Below, one piece after another: positions 21,381 through 34,197 of a DNA stretch of 64,000 nucleotides (its first letter is position 1; each line of letters opens with the position of its first letter). A model generated the notes under the pieces. That model saw nothing but the letters and a program-made list of their open reading frames with translations. It was not told the DNA's origin and searched no databases. The stretch is from contig NW_020312935.1 of assembly GCF_003265705.1 (NCBI RefSeq), positions 4,221,603-4,285,602 on the forward strand, given 5' to 3'. The translations under genes and the position numbers were made by a program. Origin of the DNA: Callorhinus ursinus (lineage: Eukaryota > Chordata > Mammalia > Carnivora > Otariidae).

Positions 21381-22654
21381 AAGAAGGTAGGAAATCAAGA
21401 GTTCTATTCAGGGTTCAAAGCACTGTAGGTGAATCATGAGAGGAAACTGGAAAGGCAGGCAATGATCTTTACCACAATGTACTTTGATTGGCAGATAAAT
21501 GATTCCTACCTAATTCCACAGGCAAGGACAGCCACTCAAGATTTCAAATGGAATTTTGGTATGATGGGACAGGACCTGTCTGTAACTCAGGAAATTCATG
21601 TTCTTTAGTACATTTAATCTGGCAATAATGTAGTTGGGACAGGGGAAACAAAAAATTGATTGCAATAGGTAAGGGGTAACAGAAAAACCATCATCAAAAG
21701 TAATCACTATTAGAGTCTTAGAACAACAATGAAAAAAAAATAAACTGGATAATCTAACACCATGTTTCTACCAAATACCTCCCGTAATCTAGCCAATATG
21801 AGTGATGACAGGCTGAATTCCAGGAGCATTTAAATAAGTAGACACAAGCAGGATGCCTCCAGGCTACACTTTTTCATTGGAATTCCCAATACCCAGGCTA
21901 ATCTTCCAACAAAGCTGCCAAAATAAATGGATCTAACCTTGTAGCAGAGTTCAAAATTGAGCTGGTGAGGTCAATGCATGAACATGTTAGTGAACTTTCA
22001 GTAGTAACTACCTCAGCCCAAACTAACAGTTTCTTTATTATAATAGTAATTTTTCTAAAAGAATATAAATACTGTATATTGGTTAGAATACTATCCTTTC
22101 ATGCTATTTGTCATTCTTCTCTCCATGTAGCATTAAACCCAAACTATGTAAGTGATCTACTTATTCCTGATTAGCCTATGTCCAAGGCTACCCATTTGAT
22201 TCTTAATTATAAGCCCAAATCAGACACTTACAGTCATAAGACTCAAGGGATGGTATTGATCTATAAACCCATGGTTAGTTTTTCAAATGTAAATTCGCTG
22301 AATTATATACAGATAAAATCTCATCACAATGAACTGAACTGCAATAAAAAGATGTGGGAAAAGATCTCTATCTCAAGAGAGGGGGACGCCTTACCAATGC
22401 CATGATTTCCACAACTATGAAATTATTGCTAATCCTTAACATGAAACAATCCTTTCTTTTAAAAGTATTCTATCTTGTCCCAGTAGAAAGGAAAAGAACA
22501 TTTTCTTTTGGTCTTTTATTCTTCATCAAGAAATTACCCTTAAAAATATACTTCATATGAAATAAAGGTAGAAATTTCAGATCAGTTAAAATTTAAAAAT
22601 CAGTTATTCATTTTTCCCCTATGAAACTAGCAAATATATATATTTTAATGATAA
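21381..22654. other. No gene seen; unique sequence
   Basis: AT-rich; open frames under 76 codons with no support. Confidence 0.5.
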
Positions 22655-23165
22655 TTACTGGCTTTATGGAAGGTGTGGAAGTATGAATTGGTACATACTT
22701 TCAGGGGGGCCATTTGATAATAAGATCTGAAGTGTTAAAATGTGCACCCTATTTGATTGAGCAATTACAGATCTGGAAATTCATCCCAAGAATAAAGAAA
22801 TAATACATGCAAAAATTTAGCTTTCAGGATGTTCACTATAATGCCATTTATAACATCATAAAATTGGAAACTACCTAAATATCAAAAATACCTAATTATT
22901 ATATCCATATAATACCAAGCAGTTATTGAAAATGATGCCATCCTAATAATTACTAAAATACAGGTTATAAAACAGTACAGGACTCTACTTTTATAAAATG
23001 TACATATTTTAAAACACTGAATAAACTGTAAGAAACTGAAATCACAGTGGTGGTTTTCCCTGGTGGTACATTCATAACTTTTTTTAATTTTATGTATCCA
23101 TTACCACTTCTAAATGCTCTTTAGTGAAAAATTATTTTAATGATAAGGAAAATTTTTTTAAAAAA
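22655..23165 (+). mobile_element. Old L1 remnant (L1M-type ORF2 end and 3' UTR)
   Basis: Landmarks in L1 order: 'gccatttgataataagatct', 'ttgagcaattacagatctgg', 'ggatgttcactataatgcca', 'ataaaattggaaactaccta', 'tactttta taaaatg'-type text and an A/T tail. Diverged, so an old mammalian L1 family. Confidence 0.6.
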
Positions 23166-25129
23166 CACCCCTCAGCTGCCTTTTTCTCATACATCCCACC
23201 CTTTCATATAAAGCCACCTAAAGGCTCGTGCCACCAAAAAAACAAACACACAGCATAACAAAAAGGTAATCCAATGCTATTCCATTATTTCTCCTGCTCA
23301 ATTTAGAGTACTTATTTTCCTTGCTTATTCGCCAAAGTCTATCTTTATAGTTTCTATGATTAGCATCATTACCTCTATACATCTACTCTTTGTGACAAAT
23401 CCTAACACACACACACACAGTAACTTGGATTGCTCATGTTGACTAAATGGGAATGGACTCAGTAACTGCTTGTCAAATCTGGATAGATCACTAATGAACA
23501 AAAACAATGGTAATATTCATAAATTTTACCTGTCACATGAGAAACACCAAAAATTATTTGAGACTGAGTTTTTCTTTTAGACTTTAACCTAAAAAGCTCA
23601 TCCTAATGATGCCCCTGGTGGCAGGTAACATTTAATTTTTCTCTGTGTCATTGAAAAAGAATCAGATGTAAAACTCAGGTAAGAGATTAATATTTTACAC
23701 CCTGAGGCTAAATACTTCAACATGAATATTCATAAAGGCCTATTCTGAGTGAATCTCATGTGAGTGTAGATTTCAAATGCTTGAATATTTTACATAGTTC
23801 AGAGTCTGGGCATTCCGTAGAGAAAGACAAAAATTTCACCAACTATCAGGCTATTAATTGCAGGTCTAAATTTGGGACTATGACAAAATGCTTTTCTTAT
23901 CGACATACACTGTATTCCTACAGCCTCTTTCTCAAAGTCTGAACTTGGCTTTCTTTTTCCTTGGTCGCTTCTTATTGGTGATGAAGCTAAGTGTTGATGA
24001 TCACTAGGATCAGAAACTCAGTTACGCCCTGAGGCTGCAGATGCCTCTGTGTCCTCTGTAGGTTCTAAGTGACTGGGAGAAAGGGGGTTGGAAGGCAACA
24101 TGGGCAGGACCATCCTGGCCACCAGTTGGATTCACTTTACCGTAGCCCCCACCCTTCTGGTACAAGGTTCTAGATGAGTATTCTAATTCATCCTCCTGTG
24201 ACAACGTTCATCTTGGTCCCTAATGGTACTTTCCACCTTCCAGAAAAGGAAAACAAAAGGGATTGCTCAAAGAACTCGTAAGCGTTGTGGAACAAAGCCT
24301 CAAGTTATGCAGACAAACACTGAAGTGGGGCATGGGAGGGTGGGGAGTAAACAAGGACAGAGCTGAAGAGATGAAGAGTATAAAAGCGAAAATAATGAGC
24401 TCTCTGGACAAACAACTGAATTTACTAGGAAATCATAATAGCTAATAAATACCTTAGAGAAGTAAACCAAACCGGAAGAATATTTACTGTGGTATCCCAA
24501 GCAAGGAATAGAATGAAATTAAATCAACGTAAAATATAGGTCTAGGATAAACCTGTCAACACATCTAGGATTTTGTAGAGTGTTCTCCCCATGCAGTAAG
24601 GGGTTTTTCCTTCTGAATGACAGCAGAAACATGGCAGTGCAAATCAGACAATAATATTTATGGAGTTATCCTGCCTTGAGTCGCATATTCATTCTGTATG
24701 ACCAAATACATCTACCATCTGAAGACTCCTCCCACATCTAAAACCTGAGATGCATGTTTTCTCCCTTCTCCCATCAGACAAGTAAGCACTCAATGTACAG
24801 CTGCCCTTCCATTCGTGTTCCCATCCCTCTGCCATCTCAACTACATAAAAAATTCTGTGTCACCATACATACGAGTGTTTAGGGAAATAAATTTCAGCAA
24901 CTGGCCAAGGGTCAAATGGCAAAGCCAAAAAGCCTCCTCTCAGGAAAGCTCCCTGAGCCCTGAGCTCCAACTGTTTCCTGCTAATTCTGATGCCCCCGTG
25001 GTATGCCACACACAGAGGCGACAGCACTGTGGTTCTGATACCATTTAAGGACCTAGACACAGAAAAATGAGGTAACTTAAAAACACAGGGAAGCAGATCA
25101 AAGCACAGGGCTGAGGTGGAGTAGAAGGG
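23166..25129. other. No gene seen; unique sequence
   Basis: Contains a short CA run near 23,405-23,420. A 60-codon minus-strand frame at 24,022-24,204 has coding-like composition but no context. I found no repeat family. Confidence 0.45.
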
Positions 25130-25295
25130 CTTACAATCATTCAATGAACAGTTACAATGTGTCTACTATAGGCCAAGTTCCAGAGTTACAGAAGTGAGTC
25201 TTCCCCCACCATCGAGTAAGATATGATGTGAACATATAAAGTGATTATGCTACAATAAAGGTAAGAGCAAGGACCAAGTAGAAGGTATGACAAAC
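25130..25295 (-). mobile_element. L2 LINE remnant, 3' end
   Basis: 'caatcattcaatgaacagtt', 'gtgtctactataggccaagt' and 'cagagttacagaagtgagtc' match reverse-complement L2 3' end order. Confidence 0.6.
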
Positions 25296-25357
25296 AAACA
25301 AACAAAAAATGCTAAGCAAAGAAACTAGAAATTGGTGTTTCAGTTTAACTGATTTTA

Positions 25358-25575
25358 TTTTTTTTATTTCATTTATTCTTTTTAAAGATTTTATTTACTT
25401 ATTTGACAGAGAGAGAGAGAGAGAGAGAGGAAGAGCACAAGCAGGGGGGAGTAGGAGAGGGAGAAGCAGGCTTCCCGCTGAGCAGGGAGCCCGATGCGGG
25501 GCTCGATCCCAGGACCCTGGGATCATGAGCTGAGCCGAAGGCAGATGCTTAACCAACTGAGCCACCCAGGTGCCC
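25358..25575 (-). mobile_element. CAN SINE with perfect 17-bp target-site duplication
   Basis: T-rich tail, an (AG)n tract near 25,407-25,430 and the head gccacccaggtgcccc. The flanks cagtttaactgatttta occur at 25,341-25,357 and 25,576-25,592, identical. Confidence 0.97.
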
Positions 25576-25786
25576 CAGTTTAACTGATTTTAAAATACAT
25601 AACAATTGAGAACTAAAATCCAAGATATTCTGAACATAGAAAGTGACAGGATGGGGAAAAGTGAGATATACACTACTTCAACAAAACAAATATGTTAGGA
25701 TTCTTGTGTACCTAATAAATGTATCATTTTAGGCACTGAAGAAAAATATAAATTGGAATGTTACTATTAAAAAACTCTACAGAATT

Positions 25787-25890
25787 GAAGCACCTGGCTA
25801 GTTCAGTTGGTGGAGTGTGTGATTCTTGATCTCAGAGTCATGAGTTTGAGTCCTATGTTGGGTGTAGAGCCAACTTAAAAAAAATAAATA
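25787..25890 (+). mobile_element. Older tRNA-derived carnivore SINE
   Basis: 'gcacctggctagttcagttg', the B-box-like 'gagtttgagtcctatgttgg' and 'gtgtagagccaac', then an A-rich tail. The flanks aaaaactctacagaatt and aaaaatactgtagattt are a diverged duplication. Confidence 0.8.
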
Positions 25891-26045
25891 AAAATACTGT
25901 AGATTTTATATTTAATCCCCAAACATCATAAAAAATGGAGCAGGAAAAAGTAAAAAAGTTTAAAACTCTATAAAGGAAAAGGTAAAAATGAAACAAGGAA
26001 ATATAATAAATTGGGGAAAAAAGTTAAAATGACAATTAGAAGACT

Positions 26046-26229
26046 TGGGATGCCTGGGTGGCTTAGTCAGTTAACCACCAGCCTTTGACTCAGATCATGA
26101 TCCCAGGGTCCTGGGACGGAGTACCGCATCAGGCTCCCTGCTCAGCAGGAAGTCTGCCCCTCCCCTCGACTTGTGTACTGACTCTTATACATGTTCTCTT
26201 TCTCTCTCAAATAAAATCTAAAAAAAAGG
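26046..26229 (+). mobile_element. CAN SINE with 13-bp target-site duplication
   Basis: The head is gggatgcctgggtggcttag. The flanks caattagaagact at 26,033-26,045 and 26,230-26,242 are identical. Confidence 0.96.
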
Positions 26230-26409
26230 CAATTAGAAGACTAGATTTGTTTATAATTATATATATAAGTTAAATGACTGCTTTAAAATATAGAAACTTT
26301 CAAGCCAGCTTAAAAATCCAGCTAGATCTAAATGAGACATACTTAAACTTTCCTCGGTAGGCTGGGAATAAACAAAAAAAGGTACTCCAAGTGACTTAAA
26401 CAACGTAAG

Positions 26410-26735
26410 AGTGTATTTCTTCCTCACATCATTCTGCCCGCCACAGGGCCTTTGCATCAGCCTTTAGTTCTGCCTTGAATCAAGGTTTTTACCCTGATCT
26501 TGGCCCAACCTTCTTGTCATCCAAGACATGGATAAAAATATAACACTAACCTCACTCAAACAGGCCTTTCCCACCACTAATTCCAAAATACACAATCATC
26601 TGTATTTTATTTTCTTCATAAGCTTTATTTTCAATTTATTTTTTTTTCATCTTATCCCACTGGAACATAAACTCCATGTGAGCAAGGACCTTTACAGTCT
26701 TCCATCTCCTTTCAAAGGAAGTTCTCAATAAGACG
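26410..26735 (+). mobile_element. L2 LINE remnant, 3' region
   Basis: 'ccacagggcctttgcatcag', 'tctgccttgaatcaaggttt', 'caggcctttcccaccacta' and 'ctggaacataaactccatgt' appear in sense L2 order. Confidence 0.75.
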
Positions 26736-27043
26736 GTTTTGCTCATTGTTTTTCTTCAGAGGAAAAAAAAAACCACACAGAATCCAATGACTTCCACTCT
26801 TTACTTCCTTTCTTCTACTTAGTAGTTTTAAGTTTCTCTCTTTTCCTAGTTTCTAAGTTGAAAGGTAGAAGTTTCTTAAGGTAAGGTCTTTGAATGGAGA
26901 CTTTTCTTTTCTAATATAGGCATTTAGTGCCATGAATTTCCTGTAGAACTACTCCATTGTAGCAACACATTACTTTATGCCTTCATTTCCATTTAGTGAA
27001 ATATACTAAGATCCCTTTGATTTCTCTGACATATGATTTTCTT
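26736..27043. other. No gene seen; T-rich unique sequence
   Basis: Target region of the L1 that follows. Nothing else recognised. Confidence 0.45.
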
Positions 27044-27061
27044 AGAAGTTTGTTGTTTAAT

Positions 27062-27741
27062 GTCCACAATAGCCAAACTGTGGAAAGAGCCAAGATGCCC
27101 ATCGACAGATGAATGGATAAAGAAGATGTGGTATATATACACAATGGAATATTATGCAGCCATCAAAAGGAATGAGATCTTGCCATTTGCAACGACGTGG
27201 ATGGAACTGGAGGGTGTTATGCTGAGTGAAATAAGTCAATCAGAGAAAGACATGTATCACATGACCTCACTGATATGAGGAATTCTTAATCTCAGGAAAC
27301 AAACTGAGTGTTACTGGAGTGGTTGGGGGTGGGAGGGATGGGATGGCTGGGTGATAGACTTTGGGGAGGGTATGTGCTACGGTGAGTGCTGTGAATTGTG
27401 CAAGACTGTTGAATCACAGATCTGTACTTCTGAAACAAATAACGCAACATATTTTAAGAAAAAAGGAAAAGAAGAAGATAACAGGAGAGGACGAAAAGGG
27501 GAGTATGTCAGAGGGGGAGACGAACCATGAGAGATGATGGACTCTGAAAAACAAACTGAGGGTTCTAGAGGGTAGGGGGGTGGGGGGATGGGTCAGCCTG
27601 GTGATGGGTATTAAAGAGGGCACGTTCTGCATGGAGCACTGGGTGTTATGAACAAACAATCAATCATGGAACACTGCATCAAAAACTAATGATGTAATAT
27701 ATGGTGATTAACATAACAATAAAAAAATCTGAGAAAAAAAA
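27062..27741 (+). mobile_element. Young L1, 5'-truncated (about 0.7 kb)
   Basis: End of ORF2 (tgcccatcgacagatgaatgg, MEYYAAIKRNEILPF-type translation), then the carnivore 3' UTR with a G-rich block near 27,325-27,345, and an A-rich tail with a second A-run. Perfect 18-bp duplication agaagtttgttgtttaat at 27,044-27,061 and 27,742-27,759. Confidence 0.97.
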
Positions 27742-27759
27742 AGAAGTTTGTTGTTTAAT

Positions 27760-28211
27760 TTCTGAATATTTGAGGGTTTTTCGCATTTGTTAGATTTCTA
27801 AATTCCAATGAAGTCAGAGAACATTTTGTATAATTTGAATCCTTTTAAATTTTAGACTTGTTTTATAGACCATAAAGTAAGCTATCTTGGCAAATATCTC
27901 AAATTCACCTGATAAAAATGTGTATTTTGTTGTTAGGTGGAATTTTCTGTAAATGGTCAATTAAGTAAAGTTGGGTAAGGTTACTAAAGTCTTCTTTGTC
28001 CTTTCTGATTACTCTCCTTGTTCTATCAACAATTAAGAGATGTGGTGAAATCTCTATTTGTCTATTTCTCCTGCATTTCTCTGTTTTTGCTTAATGTACC
28101 TTAAGATTTGTTACTAGGTATGTAAACACTTATAACTGTACTATCCTCTTGATTAATTGACCCCTTTAACATGTTATTTATGCAATAGTTCTTTACCCTT
28201 GGTACTCTTTT
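27760..28211. other. No gene seen; unique sequence
   Basis: AT-rich, T-rich on the plus strand. No repeat recognised. Confidence 0.45.
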
Positions 28212-28432
28212 CTCAGGAAACTACTAACCAAAATGATCAGGGGAAAAAGAGAGAAGATATAAATTATCAAAATCAGAAATGAGAGTGACATTCTAGAGAT
28301 CCTACAGATAGGAGAATAAAAAAATATAAATTTTAGGGCAACAAATTCAACCACCTTGATGGACAGATTCCTTAGAAGACACTGAAGTGACTCAAAAAGA
28401 AAGAGACAACTTTAATAATCTTGTGCCTTTTT
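28212..28432 (+). mobile_element. Old L1 ORF2 remnant, segment 1 of 3
   Basis: 'agagagaagatataaattatc', 'aaatcagaaatgagagtgac' and 'gatggacagattccttagaa' follow the ORF2 linker between endonuclease and RT. The element is interrupted by a SINE and resumes at 28,655. Confidence 0.75.
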
Positions 28433-28447
28433 AAGAAATTGAATATG

Positions 28448-28639
28448 GGGGCACCCGGGTGGCTCAGTTGGTTAGGCATCTGCCTTAGGCTCAGGTCATG
28501 ATCCCAGGGTCCTGGGATTGAGCCCCGCATCAGGATCCCTGCTCCGCGGGAAGCCTGCTTCTCCCTCTCCCACTCCCTCTGCTTGTGTTCCCTCTCTCGC
28601 TGTGTCTCTGTCAAATAAAATCTTAAAAAAAAAAAAAGA
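28448..28639 (+). mobile_element. CAN SINE inserted in the old L1, 15-bp duplication
   Basis: The head is gggcacccgggtggctcagt. The flanks aagaaattgaatatg at 28,433-28,447 and 28,640-28,654 are identical and are themselves L1 ORF2 sequence. Confidence 0.97.
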
Positions 28640-28654
28640 AAGAAATTGAATATG

Positions 28655-29722
28655 TAGTTAAAATCTTTCCCACAAAGAGCACTCCAGGCCCAGATACCTT
28701 CACTGCTGAATTACACCAAACTGTTAAAGAAATACTATGAACTCTATACAAGTTCTTCCAGCAAAGTGAAGAAGAGGGATCTTTCCCAACACATTTTATG
28801 AGGATAACATTACCCTCATACCAAAACCAGACAAAAGTCATTATGAGAAAAGACAGGTGTAAATCAACATTCTTCCTGAGTATAGACGCAAAAATTTTAA
28901 ATATTATAACACATCAGATATGAAAATACATAGAATGAGTAATACAGCATGACCAAGAGGGTTTTAAATCAGGAATGCAAGATTGGGTTAATATTGGGGT
29001 ATCAATCAATGTAATTCACAATATAACAAAATAAAAAAGACATGTAATTATCTCAGTAGATGGAGAAAAAGCATTTGACAAAATTCAACATTCATTCTTA
29101 ATAAAACCTCTCAGCAAACTAGGAATAGAAGAGAATTTTCCCAGCCTTATAAAGGACATCTACATAAACTTCTATCTAACAACATAGTTAATAGTAAAAG
29201 ACTGATGAATATATTCTCCCTAAAACCAGGAACAAAATGAAGACGCCCAACCTCACCACTTCTATTCAACATTATACTGTTGGGTTTTAGCCAGTGAATA
29301 AAGCCAGAAAAAGAAATAAAAGGCATCCAAACAGAAAAGTGTAAGTAAAACTGTACTCAGAGACAACACTGTCACTTATGTAGGAAATCCTACAGAGTCT
29401 ATTTAAGAAAAAAAGCAACTAAAACAAATACGTTTAATATGGTCACAGAATACAAGTTCCATATACAAAAGTAAGTTCTATTTCTACATGATAACAAGGG
29501 AAAATACTGGAAAATGAAATCCACAATACCAATTATAGTAACATCAAAAAGTAACACATACATTTTTAAAATATGAATACAGTGTTTGTTATAGAAGAGA
29601 ACACTATGAGAAAAATCAAAGGCCTAAATGAGTAAAGTGATATATCAGAAGACTCAATATTAAGAGGTCAATTATCCCCAAGTTGATCTATAGACTCAAA
29701 GCAAACCCAATGAAAATTCCAG
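28655..29722 (+). mobile_element. Old L1 ORF2 remnant, segment 2 of 3 (RT domain)
   Basis: Contains RT-domain text: a SVDGEKAFDKIQHSFL-type stretch around 29,055-29,100, a degraded FADD region near 29,355, and 'agctagtatagactcaaag'-type sequence near 29,690. Many stops and indels. The young L1 is inserted at its right end, with aaaattccag duplicated. Confidence 0.85.
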
Positions 29723-32700
29723 GAGGGGGTGGCAATCCTTTTATCAGACAAATTAGATTTTAAAACAAGGATTGTAATAAGAGATGAAGAAGGACACTAT
29801 ATCCTACTTAAAGGGTCTATCCAACAAGAAGATCTAACAATTGTAAATACCTATGCCCCTAACATGGGAGCAGCCAATTATATAAGGCAATTAATAAAAA
29901 AGCAAAGAAACACATTGACAACAATACAATAATAGAGGGGGACTTTAACACCCCCCTGACTGAAATGGACAGATCATCTAAGTAAAAGATCAACAAGGAA
30001 ATAAAGACTTTAAATGACACACTGGACCAAATGGACTTCACAGACATATTCAGAACATTCCATCCCAAAGTAATGGAATAGACATTCTTCTCTAGTGCCC
30101 ATGGAACATTCTCCGGAATTGATCACATCCTAGGTCACAAATCAGGTCTCAACTGGTACCAAAAGATTGGGATCATTCCGTGCATATTTTCAGACCACAA
30201 AGCTTTGAAACTAGAACTCAGTCACAAGAGGAAAGTTGGAAAGAACTCAAATACATGGAGAGCATCCTACTAAAGAATGAATGGGTCAACCAGGAAATTA
30301 AAGAAGAATTTAAAAAATTCATGGAAACCAATGAAAATGAAAACACAACTGTTCAAAATCTTTGGGATACAGCAAAGGCAATCCTGAGAGGAAAGTATAT
30401 AGTAATACAAGCCTTTCTCAAGAAACAAGAAAGGTCTCAAATACACAACTTAACCCTACACCTAAAGGAGCTGGAGAAAGAACAGCAAATAAAGCCTAAA
30501 CCCAGCAGGAGAAGAGAAATAATAAAGATCAGAGCAGAAATCAATGAACCAGAAACCAAAAGAACAGTAGAACAGATCAACGAAACGAGGAGCTGGCTCT
30601 TTGAAAGAATTAACAAGATTGATAAACCCCTGGCCAGACTTACCAAAAAGAAAAGAGAAATGACCCAAATCAACAAAATCATGAATGAAAGAGGAGAGAT
30701 CACAACCAACACCAAAGAAATACAAACAATTCTAAGAACATATTATGAGCAACTCTATGCCAGCAAATTAGATAACCTGGAAGAAATGGATGCATTCCTA
30801 GAGATGTATCAACTACCAAAATTGAACCAGGAAGAAATAGAAAACCTGAACAGATCTATAACCGCTAAGGAAATTGAAGCAGTCATCAAAAATCTCCCAA
30901 CAAACAAAAGCCCAGGGACAGATGGCTTCCCAGGGAATTCTATCAGACATTTAAAGAAGAATTAATACCTATTCTCCTGAAACTGTTCCAAAAAATAGAA
31001 ATGGAAGGAAAACTTCCAAACTCATTTTATGAGGCCACCATTACCTTGATCCCCAAACCACACAAAGACCCCATCAAAAAGGAGAATTACAGACCAATAT
31101 CCTTGATGAACATGGATGCAAAAATTCTCACCAAAATCCTAGCCAATAGGATCCAACAGTACATTAAAAGGATTATTCACCACGACCAAGTGGGATTTAT
31201 ACCTGGGCTGCAAGGATGGTTGAACATCCGCAAATCAATCAACATGATAGAATACATTAACAAAAGAAAGAACAAGAAATATATGATCCTCTCAATAGAT
31301 GCAGAAAAAGCATTTGACAAAGTACAGCATCCTTTCTTGATCAAAACTCTTCAGAGTATAGGGATAGAGGGTACATACCTCAATATCATAAAAGCCATCT
31401 ATGAAAAACCTACAGCCAATATCATTCTCAATGGGGAAAAGCTGAGAGCTTTCCCCCTAAGGTCAGGAACACGGCAGGGATGTCCACTATCACTACTGCT
31501 ATTCAACATAGTATTAGAAGTCCTAGCCACAGCAATCAGACAACAAAAAGAAATCAAAGGCATCCAAATTGGCAAGGAGGAAGTCAAACTCTCACTCTTT
31601 GCAGATGATATGATACTGTATGTGGAAAACCCAAAAGACTCCACCCCAAAGCTGCTAGAACTCATACAGGAATTCAGTAAAGTACCAGGATATAAAATCA
31701 ATGCACAGAAATCAGTGGCATTCCTATATATCAACAAGACAGAAGAGAGACAAATCAAGGAGTCAATCCCATTTACAATTGCACCCAAAACCATAAGATA
31801 CCTAGGAATATATTTAACCAAAGAGGCAAAGGATCTGTACTCAGAAAACTATAAAAGACTCATGAAAGAAATTGAAGAAGACACAAAGAAATGGAAAAAC
31901 GTTCCATGCTCATGGATTGGGAGAACCAACATTGTGAAGATGTCAATGCTACCTAGAGCAATCTACACATTCAATGCAATCCCCATCAAAATACCATCCA
32001 CTTTTTTCAAAGAAATGGAACAAATAATCCTAAAATTTGTATGGAAACAGAAGAGACCCCGAATAGCCAGGGGAATCTTGAAAAAGAAAAGAAAAGCTTG
32101 CGGCATCACAAATCCAGACTTCCAGCTCTATTACAAAGCTGTCATCATCAAAACAGTATAGTCCTGACACAAAAACAGAAACATAGATCAATGGAACAGA
32201 ATCGAGAGCCCAGAAATGGACCCTCAACTCTATGGTCAACTCATCTTCAACAAAGCAGGAAAGAATGTCCAATGGAAAAAAGACAGTCCCTTCCACAAAT
32301 GGTGTTGGGAAAATTGGACAGCCACGTGCAGAAGAATGAAACTGGACCATTGCCTGACACCACACACAAAAATAGACTCCAAATGGTTGAAAGACCTAAA
32401 CGTGAGAGAGGAGTCCATCAAAATCCTAAAGGGGAACACAGGTAGCAATCTCTTCGACCTCAGCCGCAGCAACTTCTTCCTAGAAACATCGCCAAAGGCA
32501 TGGGAAGTGAGGGCAAAAATGAACTATTGGGATTTCATCAAGATAAAAAGCTTTTGCACAGCAAAAGAAACAGTCCACAAAACCAAAAGACAACCGACAG
32601 AATGGGAGAAAATATTTGCAAATGACATATCAGATAAAGGGCTAGTATCCAAAATCTACAAAGAACTTATCAAACTCAACACCCAAAGAACAAATAATCC

Positions 32701-33769
32701 AATCAAGAAACGGGCAGAAGACATGAACAGACACTTTTCCAAAGAAGACATCCAAATGGCCAACAGACACATGAAAAAGTGCTCAACATCGCTCGGCATC
32801 TGGGAAATCCAAATCAAAACCTCAATGAGATACCACCTCACACCAGTCAGAATGGCTAAAATTAACAAGTCAGGAAACGATGGATGTTGGCGGGGATGTC
32901 GAGAAAGGGGAACCCTCCTACACTGTTGGTGGGAATGCAAGCTGGTTTAACCCCTCTGGAAAACAGTATGGAAGTTCCTCAAACAGTTGAAAATAGAGCT
33001 ACCATACGATCCACCAATTGCACTACTGGGTATTTACCACAAAGATACAAATGTAGGAATCTGAAGTGGTACGTGCACCCCAATGTTTATAGCAGCAATG
33101 TCCACAACAGCCAAAGTGTGGAAAGAGCCAAGATGTCCATCGACAGATGCATGGATAAAGAAGATGTGGTGTATATACACAATGGAATATTAGGCAGCCA
33201 TCAAAAGGAATGAGATCTTGCCATTTGCAATGACGTGGATGGAACTGGAGGGTATAGTTATGCTGAGTGAAATAAGTCAATCAGAGAAAGACATGTATCA
33301 TATGACCTCACTGATATGAGGAATTCTTAATCTCAGGAAACAAACAGTTGCTAGAGTGGTGGGGGGTGGGAGGGATGGTGTGGCTGGGTGATAGACACTG
33401 GGTAGGGTATGTGCTATGGTGAGCGCTGTGAATTGTGCAAGACTGTTGAATCACAGATCTGTACTTCTGCAACAAATAATACAACATATGTTAAGAAAAA
33501 AGAAAAAGAAGATAGCAGGAGGGGAAGAATGAAGGGGAGTAAGTCGGAGGGGGAGACGAACCATGAGAGACGATGGACTCTGAAAAACAAATTGAGGGTT
33601 CTAGAGGGGAGGAGGATGGGAGATGGGTTAGCCTGGTGATGGGTATTAAAGAGGGCACATTCTGCGTGGAGCACTGGGTGTTATGCACAAACAATGAATC
33701 ATGGAACACTACATCAAAAACTAATGATGTAATGTATGGTGATTAACATAACAATAAAAATTATTTTAA
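29723..33769 (+). mobile_element. Young carnivore L1, 5'-truncated in the endonuclease domain (4.05 kb)
   Basis: Starts inside the ORF2 endonuclease domain (gggggtggcaatccttttat), then the linker, RT, connection and C-terminal domains, the 3' UTR with a G-rich block at 33,358-33,380, and the terminal gtgattaacataacaataaa plus an A-tail. The flanks aaaattccag at 29,713-29,722 and 33,770-33,779 are identical. The target is the older L1, in the same orientation. It is the longest single insertion in the window. ORF1 and the 5' UTR promoter are absent, so it cannot transpose by itself. Confidence 0.97.
29729..33213 (+). pseudogene. L1 ORF2 (endonuclease/reverse transcriptase), truncated and disrupted
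   Basis: ORF2p nicks target DNA and reverse-transcribes L1 RNA. This copy retains the endonuclease C-terminal half (29,729-29,932), then a disruption. A linker frame follows at 30,180-30,965. It is shifted by a one-base loss in a G-run near 30,932-30,935, judged from the same reading frame resuming in 31,001-32,161. The RT segment (386 codons) keeps [14 protein letters not shown] near residue 98, GTRQGCPLS near 156 and the catalytic FADD near 200 (31,598-31,609). A TAG at 32,159-32,161 replaces an expected tryptophan. The C-terminal frame 32,216-32,950 keeps the cysteine/histidine patch [17 protein letters not shown] and ends at a premature TAA. Non-functional, but the RT core is nearly intact. 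Confidence 0.95.
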
Positions 33770-33779
33770 AAAATTCCAG

Positions 33780-33815
33780 CAAGCATTTTATAGAAATGAT
33801 ACAGTGAAATAATGA
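33780..33815 (+). mobile_element. Old L1 remnant, segment 3 of 3
   Basis: 'caagcattttatagaaatga' directly continues the old L1 sentence interrupted at 29,722 (tgaaaattccag / caagcatttt). This proves the nesting order. It ends within a few tens of bases. Confidence 0.75.
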
Positions 33816-34197
33816 ATCTCTTTAGTGCCCAGATTATAGTGATGAAAGACTATTTCCTACCAAAAGAAAACAGGGCTTCTTGGAGAAATAATTGACTCTG
33901 AGTCTTTGGCGAGAAATGAATAAAATGAACTTGAATGTTTCGTTATTCCACACAGCAGGAAAGCTATCAAAGACTACTAGGGTCCTGCCGTGCCCTAAAG
34001 ACTGAGGAACCAATTTAAAGAGCCTCCCAGTGATCAAATCTGGAAGAACCTGAGCCTCAATAAGGATTGTAACCTATCAAGTATGTTCCAACCCAGGAGT
34101 TTGTGACAAAATAATTTTTTAAAGAAATTAGCCACCTTCAGAGAATAATTGATAATCTTAAAGATAAACAAATGAGATAAACATTTATCCTGCTTAA
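33816..34197. other. No gene seen; unique sequence
   Basis: No repeat or supported frame recognised. Confidence 0.45.

Noticed and set aside
24022..24204. 60-codon minus frame with protein-like composition (YQKGGGYGKVNPTGG)
   Set aside because: Considered as a retrocopy fragment, but neighbouring frames do not extend it and I could not match it to a known protein family.
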